A stretch of DNA of 64,000 nucleotides, from the NCBI GenBank assembly GCA_018268465.1, contig JAFDWN010000002.1:1-64000 (forward strand). The letters run 5' to 3'. Numbering within the stretch: the first letter of the stretch is position 1; every line of letters starts with the position of its first letter. A model generated the notes under the pieces. The model saw only the letters and a program-made list of their open reading frames with translations. It was not told where the DNA came from and did not search any database. This DNA comes from Actinomycetota bacterium (GTDB lineage Bacteria > Actinomycetota > Actinomycetes > Mycobacteriales > Mycobacteriaceae). Shown in pieces: positions 36,388-46,243 of this stretch. The translations under genes were made by a program, and so were the position numbers.

Positions 36388-37320
36388 TCAACGCCCCAGG
36401 GGATGTGCGGCCAGCCAGGCGTCGGCCACCGACGCCGGATCGTCACCTTGGGCCATCTGGGCGCGCATCTGGGCGAGCGCCGCGGTATCCAGGACACCGG
36501 CGATCTCGTTGATGGCCAGCACCTGCGACTCGTTGAGCTCGTTGCGGCGGTAGAGCGGAACCACGTTTTCCGCCCGGATCAGCGACGTCCGGTCGGCCAG
36601 CACCACCAGATCGTCGGGGATGTCGGGTGCGGCTGTGGAGGTCCACGCCGCGTCGACGTCCCCTCGGTGCAAGGCGGCGAACAACGCCGCTGAGTCCCGG
36701 AATTCGCGCACCCCCGCCGGTCGGCAGAAGCCGATCGCGCGCGGAACGTCCGCGCCGGCAACGGCCCCCAACCGCGCGTCGGCACAGTTCCGCACCAGCG
36801 CCGCGACGTCGCGGCCACCCCACTCGGACGCGGTGTCCTCGGTGACGGCGACGGCGGGTTTGTCCTCGGCGGACACGGTGTAGTCGCCGGCGGCGACACC
36901 CTCGGGCAGAGCCGCGACCATCTCCCGGTACACCTGTGCGTCGCCGCGCGCGACAGCGTCGGGTTCGAACGTCGCCAGCAGGGCGCCGGTGAAACCGGGT
37001 ACGACGCCTGCCGTGCCGGCGTCGAGGCCACGCAGCGGATCGTCGCCCGGTTCCACCCGAGTGGCGCTTCCGTAGTACCGCAGCGCCGCGGCGTAAAGGT
37101 GTGCCAACAACGCCGATTCCGGATCGGGCCCGGCGCCGACGGTGACCGACGGCGGATTCGTCTGGCCGCAGCCGGCGATCACCACCGCGACCAGCACCAA
37201 CACCATGCGGCTCAGGTTGGATCCGCGGCTGAGGCTCGATTCGCCGCTGCCGCGGCTGAGGCCAGATTCGCCGCTGCCGCGGCTGAGGCCAGATTCGCCG
37301 CTGCCGCGGCACAAACCCAT
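36388..37320 (-). CDS. lpqZ: Substrate-binding lipoprotein LpqZ, OpuAC-type (310 aa)
   Basis: Lipoprotein with a hydrophobic stretch and lipobox VIAGC, then an OpuAC/ProX-like glycine-betaine-type binding fold (SALLAHLYAAALR, GVVPGFTGALLATF, VREFRDSAALFAALHRGDVDAAW). Upstream of the signal sits a 27-bp repeat that encodes three copies of SGESGLSRG-like units, so the N-terminus is unusually long (about 46 residues before the lipobox cysteine). The ATG at 37206 would give a tidier signal but lacks a basic residue before the hydrophobic core, so the true start is uncertain. No cognate permease is nearby. It is 7 nt downstream of the malic enzyme. Confidence 0.72.
   Translation of the reverse strand: MGLCRGSGESGLSRGSGESGLSRGSGESSLSRGSNLSRMVLVLVAVVIAGCGQTNPPSVTVGAGPDPESALLAHLYAAALRYYGSATRVEPGDDPLRGLDAGTAGVVPGFTGALLATFEPDAVARGDAQVYREMVAALPEGVAAGDYTVSAEDKPAVAVTEDTASEWGGRDVAALVRNCADARLGAVAGADVPRAIGFCRPAGVREFRDSAALFAALHRGDVDAAWTSTAAPDIPDDLVVLADRTSLIRAENVVPLYRRNELNESQVLAINEIAGVLDTAALAQMRAQMAQGDDPASVADAWLAAHPLGR
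37231..37311. repeat. Three 27-bp tandem repeats in the lpqZ 5' end
   Basis: Units at 37231-37257, 37258-37284 and 37285-37311 are almost identical. They encode Ser/Gly/Arg nonapeptides ahead of the signal peptide. Copy number is likely to vary between strains. Confidence 0.85.
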
Positions 37321-37327
37321 CCGCAGA

Positions 37328-38497
37328 TCAGACCCCGGACGCCGCCGCCACAGCGCTGGCCACCGCCGGCCCGACCCGCGGATCCAGTGCACCCGGCACG
37401 ATCCGGTCGACCGCCAGGTCGTCGCCCACAACGGCCAGGATCGCCTCTGCGGCCGCAACCTTCATCTCCTCGGTGATCCGGCGCGCGCCCGCGTCCAGCG
37501 CTCCGCGGAACACACCGGGGAAGGCAAGCACGTTGTTGATCTGGTTGGGGAAGTCACTGCGCCCGGTGGCCACCACGGCGGCGTACTTCCTGGCCGCGTC
37601 GGGATGGATCTCCGGATCGGGATTCGACATCGCGAACACGATGCAACCGCGCGCCATGTTCGCGACGTACTCCTCGGGCACCAGTCCAGCCGACAGCCCG
37701 ATGAACACGTCGGCGTCCGCCAACGCCTCGGCCATTCCGCCGGTCACCCCACGGGGATTCGTCCGGCTCGCCAGATCCGCCTTGACCGGGTTGAGATCGT
37801 CGCGACCGGTGTGGATGACGCCCCGTGAATCCAGCACAACCAGGTCGGTGAGGCCACGGAGCAGCAGGATGTTCGCGCACGCCACACCCGCCGCGCCCGC
37901 GCCGGAGATCACAACCCGCAGCGCGGTGATATCCCGGTCGAGCACCTTCGACGCGCCGAGCAGGCCGGCCAGCAGCACGATCGCGGTGCCGTGCTGGTCG
38001 TCGTGCATCACCGGGCAGTCCAGCGCCTCGATGGCCCGCCGCTCGATCTCGAAACACCGCGGCGCCGAGATGTCCTCCAGGTTGACCGCGCCGAACGTCG
38101 GCCGCAGCCTGACGAGTGTCTCGACGATCTCGTCGGGGTCCTTGGTGTCCAACACGATCGGAATCGAGTCGAGTCCCGCGAAGGTCTTGAACAGCGCGCT
38201 CTTACCCTCCATCACCGGCAGCGACGCCGCGGCCCCGATATCGCCGAGACCCAGGACGGCACTTCCGTCGCTGACCACAGCCACCAATCGGTTCGCCCAG
38301 GTGTAGCGGGCAGCCAGGCTGCGGTCGGCCGCGATGGCCCTGCTCACCTGCGCGACGCCGGGCGTATAGGCGATCGACAGCGCTCGCTGGGTGTCCAACG
38401 GCGAATTGAGCGCTACAGAGAGCTTCCCTCCCTCGTGCGCTGCGAAGATTTCGTCGTCCTCGATGACGACCTGCGGGGTGTGCACCATTTCCGACAC
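37328..38497 (-). CDS. NAD(P)-dependent malic enzyme (389 aa)
   Basis: Small bacterial malic enzyme: SIAYTPGVAQV, DGSAVLGLGDIGA, KTFAGLDSIPIVLDT, NLEDISAPRCFEIE, DDQHGTAIV, GAGAAGVACA (nucleotide-binding) and SNPDPEI motifs. It converts malate to pyruvate, CO2 and NAD(P)H. The GTG at 38497 is preferred over the ATG at 38488 because TAACGT ends 7 nt upstream of it. It lies next to corA, where H37Rv carries mdh. Upstream of lpqZ with a 7-nt gap, so the two are probably co-transcribed. Confidence 0.87.
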   Translation of the reverse strand: MSEMVHTPQVVIEDDEIFAAHEGGKLSVALNSPLDTQRALSIAYTPGVAQVSRAIAADRSLAARYTWANRLVAVVSDGSAVLGLGDIGAAASLPVMEGKSALFKTFAGLDSIPIVLDTKDPDEIVETLVRLRPTFGAVNLEDISAPRCFEIERRAIEALDCPVMHDDQHGTAIVLLAGLLGASKVLDRDITALRVVISGAGAAGVACANILLLRGLTDLVVLDSRGVIHTGRDDLNPVKADLASRTNPRGVTGGMAEALADADVFIGLSAGLVPEEYVANMARGCIVFAMSNPDPEIHPDAARKYAAVVATGRSDFPNQINNVLAFPGVFRGALDAGARRITEEMKVAAAEAILAVVGDDLAVDRIVPGALDPRVGPAVASAVAAASGV

Positions 38498-38504
38498 GGG
38501 CGAA

Positions 38505-38510
38505 ACGTTA
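38505..38510 (-). promoter_or_regulatory. Candidate -10 box of the malic enzyme (leaderless)
   Basis: TAACGT on the minus strand ends 7 nt before the GTG at 38497. Confidence 0.4.
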
Positions 38511-38644
38511 CTCGCTCGCGGTGCCGGCGCGGGTGCGGTTGCGCACTCGCGTAGCGCTCGCCACCACAGCGGCCGGGCGTAGCATTCAGTGTCCGAAGTC
38601 ATCGGCCCCGACCCGGACCCCACCGTTCGAGGGGAGGATCGTGT

Positions 38645-39751
38645 ATGCCGTCGTTCCGTGCGTTGCCGCCGTCGCTCTTGCGACCCGCTGCCCGCAAACC
38701 CGCAGCCCACCCCGACGCCAGGACCATCCACGTGCCCGTCGCCCGGGCGACGGTCGACTGCGCGATCTACGTCGACGGCACGCGGCTGCCCGGCAAGTAC
38801 ACCCACGCCGCCGCACTGAGCAAGGTGCGCGAGATCGGTGCGGACGGCGGCCAGGCGTTCGTGTGGATCGGGCTGCACGAACCCGACGAGCATCAAATGC
38901 AAACCGTCGCTGACGTTTTCGGGCTACATCCGCTGGCAGTCGAGGACGCCGTGCATGCTCATCAGCGTCCCAAGCTGGAACGCTACGACAACACACTGTT
39001 CCTCGTGCTCAAGACCGTCAACTACGTCCCGCACGAATCGGTGGCGCTCGCCCGCGAGATCGTCGAGACCGGCGAGATCATGGTGTTCGTCGGACCCGAC
39101 TTCGTCGTGACGGTCCGCCACGGCGAGCACACCGGCCTCGCCGGAGTGCGCAAGAAAATGGAGGACGAGCACAAACATCTCGTGCTGGGCCCCTACGCGG
39201 TCATGCACGCCATCGCCGACCACGTGGTTGACAGCTACCTCGACGTCACCCGCCTGATGGAATGCGACATCGACGCCATCGAGGAAGAGACGTTCTCCCC
39301 CACCAAGAAAACGGACATCGAACAGATCTACATGCTCAAGCGCGAGGTCGTCGAGCTCCGCCGCGCCGTCGCACCACTGTCGCTGGAGCTGGGCCGGATC
39401 AACTCCGACCACAAGGACCTGCTGTCCAAAGAGGTGCTGCGCTACATGCGCGACGTCGTCGATCACCAGACACACGCCGCCGACCGGATCGCCAGCTACG
39501 ACGAGATGCTGTCCTCGCTGGTACAGGCGGCGCTGGCCAAGGTCGGCATGCAGCAGAACATCGACATGCGCAAGATCTCGGCGTGGGTCGCGATCGCGGC
39601 GGTCCCGACCATGGTCGCGGGCATCTACGGCATGAACTTCGAGTACATGCCCGAACTCGACGAGCGTTGGGGCTACCCTGCGGTGCTGACCGGTATCACC
39701 GTGGCGTGCCTGTTCCTCTACCGCACGTTCCGGCGCAACGGCTGGCTCTGA
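38645..39751 (+). CDS. corA: CorA magnesium/cobalt channel (368 aa)
   Basis: CorA family: a large cytoplasmic N-terminal domain, then the stalk helix and two C-terminal transmembrane helices with the YGMNF signature (GMN motif) between them and a basic FRRNGWL tail. It conducts Mg2+ as a pentamer. Matches Rv1239c (366 aa). The ATG at 38645 is preceded by GGGAGG. It is divergent from the malic enzyme and convergent with the SUFU-domain gene. Confidence 0.93.
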   Translation: MPSFRALPPSLLRPAARKPAAHPDARTIHVPVARATVDCAIYVDGTRLPGKYTHAAALSKVREIGADGGQAFVWIGLHEPDEHQMQTVADVFGLHPLAVEDAVHAHQRPKLERYDNTLFLVLKTVNYVPHESVALAREIVETGEIMVFVGPDFVVTVRHGEHTGLAGVRKKMEDEHKHLVLGPYAVMHAIADHVVDSYLDVTRLMECDIDAIEEETFSPTKKTDIEQIYMLKREVVELRRAVAPLSLELGRINSDHKDLLSKEVLRYMRDVVDHQTHAADRIASYDEMLSSLVQAALAKVGMQQNIDMRKISAWVAIAAVPTMVAGIYGMNFEYMPELDERWGYPAVLTGITVACLFLYRTFRRNGWL

Positions 39752-39760
39752 GGCGTCGCC

Positions 39761-40362
39761 TCAGCCCGGATTGGCGGCCTTGCGCCGGGGAGCGAGGGTG
39801 TCGACCCCGTCATCGCGCCACGCCTCCCGCATCGCGTCGGCGCCCTTGAGCCGCACCCACGCGGCCTCGGTGGCGGTAATCGGTGTTGCCGCAAGTACGA
39901 CCACCGGAGCACGCGGCGGTGGTAGCGGGGCAGCCTCGATATCGCTGGGCCCCAACAACACCGCGGAAAACGACGACCCCTGCCACAACGGAGATCCCAG
40001 GTCGACCAGTGCGTCGGGCTCGAGCATCAGACCCTCCACGGCAGGCGCGGCGGCCAGCACGGCGATCGAGCGGGCCAGACCCGTCGGGGTCGCCCCGCGC
40101 AGTGACAGCACCACCTCGGCCCGGGGGCCGTGAATCGCATCGGTGACCATCTCGGCGGGATCGAACATCGGATGTCGCGAACAGCCCAGGGACACATAGT
40201 GATACGCACCGTTGAACGGCGACCTGTCATCGGGGCCGAAGCGCAGCACTTCGATCCGCTCGGTGCCGAGGAACGTCACGCTGGCCGCGTCGGGCGCCGC
40301 GGTGAGACCGACACGGGCGAAATGCCCGCGCACGTGGGCGCGGACCTCGTCCAGGACGTCGG

Positions 40363-40366
<4 letters not shown>
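39761..40366 (-). CDS. Suppressor-of-fused (SUFU) domain protein (201 aa)
   Basis: The sequence has the features of bacterial SUFU-domain proteins: [38 protein letters not shown] and a C-terminal [19 protein letters not shown] with a DAMREAW helix. No catalytic motif is seen. Bacterial SUFU proteins are often immunity-like or of unknown role. The GTG at 40366 overlaps the sugC stop as GTGA, so it is translated with SugC. The functional link is unknown. Confidence 0.75.
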
Positions 40367-41589
<1,223 letters not shown>

Positions 41590-41593
41590 CGCT

Positions 41594-41911
41594 CTACCCC
41601 TTTACGCACCTGACGCCGGACCGGCCGCGATCCGACGTTGGAACACTAGAACACAGAAGATGATCGGGGCGGCGGTGACCGTGGCCGCCGGCGAGAGCGC
41701 CGGCTCGAAGCCGTTCCACGCGATGATGGACCCCAGGATAGCTGCGTCGACCAGACCCGGCGCGGCGAACGCGGGGCCGTCCGCTCGCGACGACCGGCCC
41801 CGCAGCACCTGCCACAGCACACCGCCGCCGTGCGCGCACCACCGGCCTCCCGTCCACGCGGTAGAGTCCCGCGCGCAAACCGTAGAGGCAAAGAAGCGTG
41901 ATGCGCAACAC
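41594..41911 (-). pseudogene. sugB: sugB remnant (trehalose importer permease)
   Basis: The stretch directly upstream of sugC keeps recognisable C-terminal SugB pieces in broken frames: FAAPGLVDAAIL then AWN in one frame, followed after an internal deletion by PIIFCVLVFQRRIAAG. The usual end GAVKG-stop is split by a single-base loss that creates TAA at 41602-41604; the original TAG remains at 41594-41596. A possible earlier SugB piece lies near 41840-41890 in the frame of the old stop. No intact permease, and no sugA or lpqY, is found in the 397-bp spacer to the next gene. Confidence 0.75.
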
Positions 41912-41986
41912 TTTCGGACCGCACGCGTCGCAATCGTGATGTCCGCAAGCGGCCTCGGCCGCCCGCGAGGATGGCTCAGTGCGCCG

Positions 41987-42514
41987 CTAGATCGTCAAGC
42001 GCGCCAGCAGATCCCGGCCACGTTCGGCGCTCTGCGGATCGCACAGCACGTCGTAGCGTCCGGCGACGAGTTGCATGGTCGAACTGAAATCTCTTGTGCC
42101 GCGTGCCATCGCATAGGGAATCGCCGAGGTGATGAGACCGAAGAAGACACCTGCGATCAAACCGGTGAGCAGCGCGCTCCACGGGCTGGGGCTGAAGAAT
42201 CCCAGGATGAGGCCGATGAACAGGCCGAGCCAGGCGCCGGTGAGCACGCCGCCGCCCAAGACCTTGGGCCAGCTCAGCCGCCCGGTGACCCGCTCGACCT
42301 GCATCAGGTCGACACCAACGATCGTCACGTGCTGGACGGGAAACTCCTGGTCGGACAGGTAGTCAACGGCCCGCTGCGCCTCGGCGTAAGTCGGGTAGGA
42401 ACCGATCGGCCACCCCTTCGGGGGGGTGGGCAGGGCAGCCGGACCACCGCGCACCGGTGTCCGGCCGACGGGTGCCGCCCCCGGGCTCTGACCAGGCTGG
42501 AATGGGCTCGTCAT
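41987..42514 (-). CDS. General-stress-protein-17M-like membrane protein, Rv1234-like (175 aa)
   Basis: An N-terminal Pro-rich stretch is followed by a GSP17M/YflT-type domain (GWPIGSYPTYAEAQRAVDYL, VTIVGVDLMQVERV) and then two Gly-rich membrane helices (LGLFIGLILGFF and TGLIAGVFFGLITSAI). The ATG at 42514 with GGAGGAGAA gives exactly the 175-aa length of Rv1234. Probably a small inner-membrane protein; role unknown. In H37Rv it lies next to the lpqY-sugABC genes that are missing here. Confidence 0.82.
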   Translation of the reverse strand: MTSPFQPGQSPGAAPVGRTPVRGGPAALPTPPKGWPIGSYPTYAEAQRAVDYLSDQEFPVQHVTIVGVDLMQVERVTGRLSWPKVLGGGVLTGAWLGLFIGLILGFFSPSPWSALLTGLIAGVFFGLITSAIPYAMARGTRDFSSTMQLVAGRYDVLCDPQSAERGRDLLARLTI

Positions 42515-42626
42515 CGCTGCATTCTCCTCCACACACGGCGTGATCGCAGTTGCTCTGTCAAGGCAACGACCGAAGACGCGCATTGGTGCCCGCCCGCTCG
42601 TCGCCACCGCCGTCAGTGCCTTGCGC

Positions 42627-42632
42627 TAGGTT
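42627..42632 (+). promoter_or_regulatory. Candidate -10 box of the 42640 gene (leaderless)
   Basis: TAGGTT ends 7 nt before the ATG at 42640. Confidence 0.4.
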
Positions 42633-42639
42633 GAACAGC

Positions 42640-43347
42640 ATGACAAATCCCGGCGGGAACGCAGGCGAAACGTCACCATCCGAGCCAGGCGACGGATCGT
42701 CAGAACCCACTTCGGGTGGTTACGAGGCACCGCCGATCGAACGATCATCGACCGAGGATGCCGCAGCGCCGGAGTACACCCCGCCGCCCGCCTACCCGCC
42801 CCCGCCCGGGTACCCGCCGCCGGGATCGGGACAGCCGAGCTACCCGCCGCCGCCCGGGTACCCGCCGCCGGGATCCGGACAGCCGAGCTACCCGGGCCCG
42901 CAGGATTACCCACCACCCGGATTCGGACAACCGAGCTACCCGGGCCCGCAGAGTTACCCGCCACCGGGATCGGGAACGCAGGGCTACCCGCCGCCCTACT
43001 CCGATCCGCCGGGCTTCGGCGGCGGCGCGTATCCGCCGCCCCCACCGGGCAGTCCGGGCTGGTACAACCAGGCCCCGTCGGGCTATCCGCCGCCCGATTA
43101 CGCCGCGGCGTACGGCACACCCACCCCGAAGACCAACACCATGGCCATCGCGCCGCTGGTGTCCTCGCTGATCGGCGTGTTATGCGGTATCGGCTCTATC
43201 GTCGGGATCGCGCTCGGCCTGGTGGCCATGAACCAGATCAAGACCACCCGTGAAGGCGGCCAGGGTCTGGCCATCGCGGGTGTGGCGGTCGGTGGCCTGA
43301 CGTTACTGATCAACCTCATCTGGACCATCGCCGTCTTCAGCTCCTGA
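42640..43347 (+). CDS. Pro/Gly/Tyr-rich DUF4190 membrane protein, Rv1233c-like (235 aa)
   Basis: A long disordered cytoplasmic N-terminus (residues ~45-160) made of YPPPPG / PGSGQPSYP units (a 48-bp DNA repeat starts near 42805) precedes a C-terminal DUF4190 domain with two helices: MAIAPLVSSLIGVLCGIGSI and GLAIAGVAVGGLTLLINLIW. This matches the layout of Rv1233c. Function unknown. A second paralogue starts 2 nt after its stop, so they are co-transcribed. Confidence 0.8.
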   Translation: MTNPGGNAGETSPSEPGDGSSEPTSGGYEAPPIERSSTEDAAAPEYTPPPAYPPPPGYPPPGSGQPSYPPPPGYPPPGSGQPSYPGPQDYPPPGFGQPSYPGPQSYPPPGSGTQGYPPPYSDPPGFGGGAYPPPPPGSPGWYNQAPSGYPPPDYAAAYGTPTPKTNTMAIAPLVSSLIGVLCGIGSIVGIALGLVAMNQIKTTREGGQGLAIAGVAVGGLTLLINLIWTIAVFSS

Positions 43348-43349
43348 CC

Positions 43350-43913
43350 ATGACCGGCAGCCCCGAGCAACCCTTCCGCGGGACGGAATACCCGTCTCTG
43401 GAGAACTCGGCGCCGCTGGACTATCCGGAGCCCACGGGTGCCGACTGGGCGACGCCGAACGCGGGCCTGCCACCCCCGGTATACCCATCACCCCCCTACC
43501 CTGGCGGGTATCCGACACCGGTGGGATACCCCGGACCTACCGGATACCCGGCACCCACCGGATACCCCGCGGGATACCCGGGACCGGCCGGATACCCCTA
43601 CGCCGCCGGGTACCCCTACCCGGTCGATCCGTACGACCCCTACCGGCGCATTAAACCGCCCGGTACCAACGGCATGGCGATCGCGGCACTCGTGACGTCG
43701 ATCGCGGGCCTGTTCCTGTGCGGGCTGCCGTCGATCGCCGGATTCATCCTCGGCCTCGTCGCGATGCGCCAGACGCGGCGGACAGGACAGGACGGCTTCG
43801 GTCTCGCCCTGGCCGGCGCGATCATCGGCGGCCTGGTGGCGGCGTTGTGGGTGCTCTACATCGTGATCGTGGTGTTCCTCGCCGCGTCGAACAGCTTTCA
43901 GTACGCTCCCTGA
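43350..43913 (+). CDS. GYP-repeat DUF4190 membrane protein, paralogue (187 aa)
   Basis: Same layout as its neighbour: a GYPxP-rich segment at residues ~35-90, then GMAIAALVTSIAGLFLCGLPSIAGFILG and a second helix, with RQTRRTGQDG between. It is a diverged paralogue, probably from local duplication, and is translated from an ATG 2 nt after the upstream stop. The 3' end overlaps the convergent CitE-like gene by 16 nt. Confidence 0.78.
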   Translation: MTGSPEQPFRGTEYPSLENSAPLDYPEPTGADWATPNAGLPPPVYPSPPYPGGYPTPVGYPGPTGYPAPTGYPAGYPGPAGYPYAAGYPYPVDPYDPYRRIKPPGTNGMAIAALVTSIAGLFLCGLPSIAGFILGLVAMRQTRRTGQDGFGLALAGAIIGGLVAALWVLYIVIVVFLAASNSFQYAP

Positions 43914-44908
43914 GGCTGCGGCGGCTCGAACCGGGCGCCAGAGCGCACCATCCCGGCGGCCCGGCCCTTGCCTGCGATCACCAACGCCATCTTGCGGCTG
44001 GCCTCGTCGATCATCTCCTGGCCCAGCATCGCGGCACCGCGCGCCCCGCCGGCATGCGAGGTATGCCAGTCGTAGGCCTCCAGGATCAGCTCGGCATGGT
44101 CGTAGTCCGCCTGGCGGGGACTGAAGATCTCGTTGCCCGCGGCGATCTGGTCGGGGTGCAGCACCCATTTGCCGTCATACCCCAGTGCGGCCGTGCGCCC
44201 CGCCACGGCGCGGAAGGCGTCGACGTCACGCACCTTCAGGAAGGGTCCGTCGATGGCGGCGATGCCGTGCACCCGCGCGGCGATGAGGATGCGCATCATG
44301 ACGTGGTGGTAGGCGTCGCCGACGTCGTAGCCCTCGGGCTGCTCCCCCACCACGAGCGTGCGCATGTTCAGGCTGGCCATCAGGTCGGCCGGCCCGAGGA
44401 CCAGCGCACGGACCCGGGGGCCCGCGGCGATGGCGTCGACATTCGTCAACCCCGTCACATCCTCGATCTGCGGTTCGATGCCGATCCGGCCGACCGGAAG
44501 TCCGTGCGTGATCTCCAACTGGGTCAGCAGCAGATCCAGCGCATGCACATGGGATACGTCGGGCACCTTGGGCAGGATGATCACGTCCAGCGCGGCACCG
44601 GCGGTCGACACCACTTCGATCACGTCGGAGTACGTCCACGGCGTGGTCCAGTCGTTGACCCGTACACCGCGCAGCTGCCCCGCCCAGCCCGGTTCGGCCA
44701 GGGCGACCGCGACGCGGGTCCGCGCCTGCTCCTTGGCGTCGACGGCGACGGCGTCCTCAAGATCGAGGAACACCTGGTCGGCGGGCAGCGTCTTGGCCTT
44801 CTCGATCATCTTCGCGCTACTGCCGGGAACCGACAGGCACGTCCGCCGCAGGCGCACGGCAGACTCCCCGTCCGGCGACCGGTAGCGTGCCCCGAATGTC
44901 TCAGTCAC
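43898..44908 (-). CDS. HpcH/HpaI aldolase / CitE-like CoA-ester lyase (336 aa)
   Basis: TIM-barrel lyase of the CitE/malyl-CoA lyase group: LRRTCLSVPGSSAKMIEKA, DQVFLDLEDAVA (metal-binding region), RVNDWTTPWTYSD, IILPKV, and GYDGKWVLHPDQI. It cleaves or forms a CoA thioester such as malyl-, methylmalyl- or citramalyl-CoA; I cannot tell which. The GTG at 44908 follows AGGAG. It is divergent from the MgtE/CBS gene. Confidence 0.82.
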   Translation of the reverse strand: MTETFGARYRSPDGESAVRLRRTCLSVPGSSAKMIEKAKTLPADQVFLDLEDAVAVDAKEQARTRVAVALAEPGWAGQLRGVRVNDWTTPWTYSDVIEVVSTAGAALDVIILPKVPDVSHVHALDLLLTQLEITHGLPVGRIGIEPQIEDVTGLTNVDAIAAGPRVRALVLGPADLMASLNMRTLVVGEQPEGYDVGDAYHHVMMRILIAARVHGIAAIDGPFLKVRDVDAFRAVAGRTAALGYDGKWVLHPDQIAAGNEIFSPRQADYDHAELILEAYDWHTSHAGGARGAAMLGQEMIDEASRKMALVIAGKGRAAGMVRSGARFEPPQPQGAY

Positions 44909-44919
44909 CCCTGCACTCC

Positions 44920-44925
44920 TACTCT
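44920..44925 (+). promoter_or_regulatory. Candidate -10 box of the MgtE-N/CBS gene (leaderless)
   Basis: TACTCT ends 7 nt before the ATG at 44933. Confidence 0.4.
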
Positions 44926-44932
44926 TGCCACC

Positions 44933-46243
44933 ATGGCGGCTGTTAACAGGGTCTACGCGGCCCGGCTCGCGGGGATGGTGGTGCTGGGTCCCGACGGCGA
45001 GTCGATCGGCCGCGTCCGCGATGTGGTGATCAGCATCAGTATTGTCCGCCACCAACCCAGGGTTCTGGGCTTGGTTGTCGAATTGCTCACCCGCCGAAGG
45101 ATTTTCGTACCGATCCTGCGAGTCACCGCGATCGAACCCAGTGCGGTGACCTTGACGACGGCCAGCGTGTCGTTACGCCGGTTCTCCCAGCGGCCCGGTG
45201 AGGTCCTCGTCCTCGGCCAGGTGGTGGAGACCCGGGTCCGCGTCGACGATCCCGACCTGCCCCAACTGGCCGGCATCGACGTCGTGGTGATCGACCTCGG
45301 CATCGAACAGACCCGCAGCCGCGACTGGCTGGTGACCCGGGTGGCGGTGCGGCCGCAGCGGCGGCTGGGCCGTCGCAGCAATGTGCAGATCGTGGACTGG
45401 CAGAACATCCAGGGCCTGACACCGTCGGGGCTGGCGATGCCGGACCAGGGGGTTGCCTCGCTGCTGGAGCAGTTCGAGGGGCAGCGGCCGATCGAGGTTG
45501 CCGAGGCCATCCGGGAGCTGCCCGCCAAACGTCGCTACGAGTTGGTCAATGCCCTCGACGACGAACGGCTGGCCGACGTGCTGCAGGAACTCACCGAACA
45601 GGAACAGGCCGACGTGCTGCTGCGGCTGAAAACCGAACGGGCCGCCGACGTACTCGAGGCAATGGATCCCGACGACGCTGCCGACCTGTTGGGGACGATG
45701 ACCGCGGCCGACGCCGAGACCCTGTTGCGCCGGATGGACCCCGAGGACTCCGAACCGGTGCGCCGGCTGCTGAGCCATTCGCCGGACACCGCCGGTGGGC
45801 TCATGACCTCCGAACCGGTAGTGCTGGCTCCCGACACCACCGTCGCCGAGGCACTGGCACGGGTCCGCGATCCCGACCTGACGCCGGCGCTGGCGTCGCT
45901 GGCGTTCGTGGCCAGGCCGCCCACCGCCACCCCGACCGGCCACTACCTGGGTTGCGTGCATCTTCAGCGGCTGCTGCGGGAACCGCCCGCGGCACTGGTC
46001 AGCGGCATCGTCGACACCGACCTGCCCAGCCTGAGCCCCGAGGATTCGCTGGCCGCAGTGACCCGTTACTTCGCTGCCTACAACCTGGTCTGCGGCCCGG
46101 TGGTGGACGAGGAGGACCATCTGCTCGGTGCGGTGTCGGTCGACGATGTGCTCGACCACCTGCTGCCCGACGACTGGCGGCAACGCGAGGAACCCGATCT
46201 GCCGGGCGCAGTGGCAGACGCCCGCTCCGGTGAGACACGATGA
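44933..46243 (+). CDS. PRC-barrel/MgtE-N/CBS-domain protein without a channel domain, Rv1232c-like (436 aa)
   Basis: Residues ~1-170 form PRC-barrel-like repeats (AARLAGMVVLGPDGESIG, RRIFVPILRV). Residues ~180-290 match the MgtE N-terminal superhelix (AIRELPAKRRYELVNALDDERLADVL..., DPDDAADLLGTM). Residues ~290-420 are a CBS pair (TAGGLMTSEPVVL ... LVCGPVVDEEDHLLGAVSVDDVLDHLL). The five-helix MgtE channel domain is absent, so this is a soluble Mg2+-sensing-like protein, as in Rv1232c (435 aa). The DUF1003 gene overlaps its stop as ATGA. Confidence 0.85.
   Translation: MAAVNRVYAARLAGMVVLGPDGESIGRVRDVVISISIVRHQPRVLGLVVELLTRRRIFVPILRVTAIEPSAVTLTTASVSLRRFSQRPGEVLVLGQVVETRVRVDDPDLPQLAGIDVVVIDLGIEQTRSRDWLVTRVAVRPQRRLGRRSNVQIVDWQNIQGLTPSGLAMPDQGVASLLEQFEGQRPIEVAEAIRELPAKRRYELVNALDDERLADVLQELTEQEQADVLLRLKTERAADVLEAMDPDDAADLLGTMTAADAETLLRRMDPEDSEPVRRLLSHSPDTAGGLMTSEPVVLAPDTTVAEALARVRDPDLTPALASLAFVARPPTATPTGHYLGCVHLQRLLREPPAALVSGIVDTDLPSLSPEDSLAAVTRYFAAYNLVCGPVVDEEDHLLGAVSVDDVLDHLLPDDWRQREEPDLPGAVADARSGETR

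Noticed and set aside
42805..42960. CRISPR-like regular repeats
   Set aside because: The 48-bp periodicity is in-frame Pro/Gly/Tyr coding repeat with no unique spacers and no cas genes nearby.
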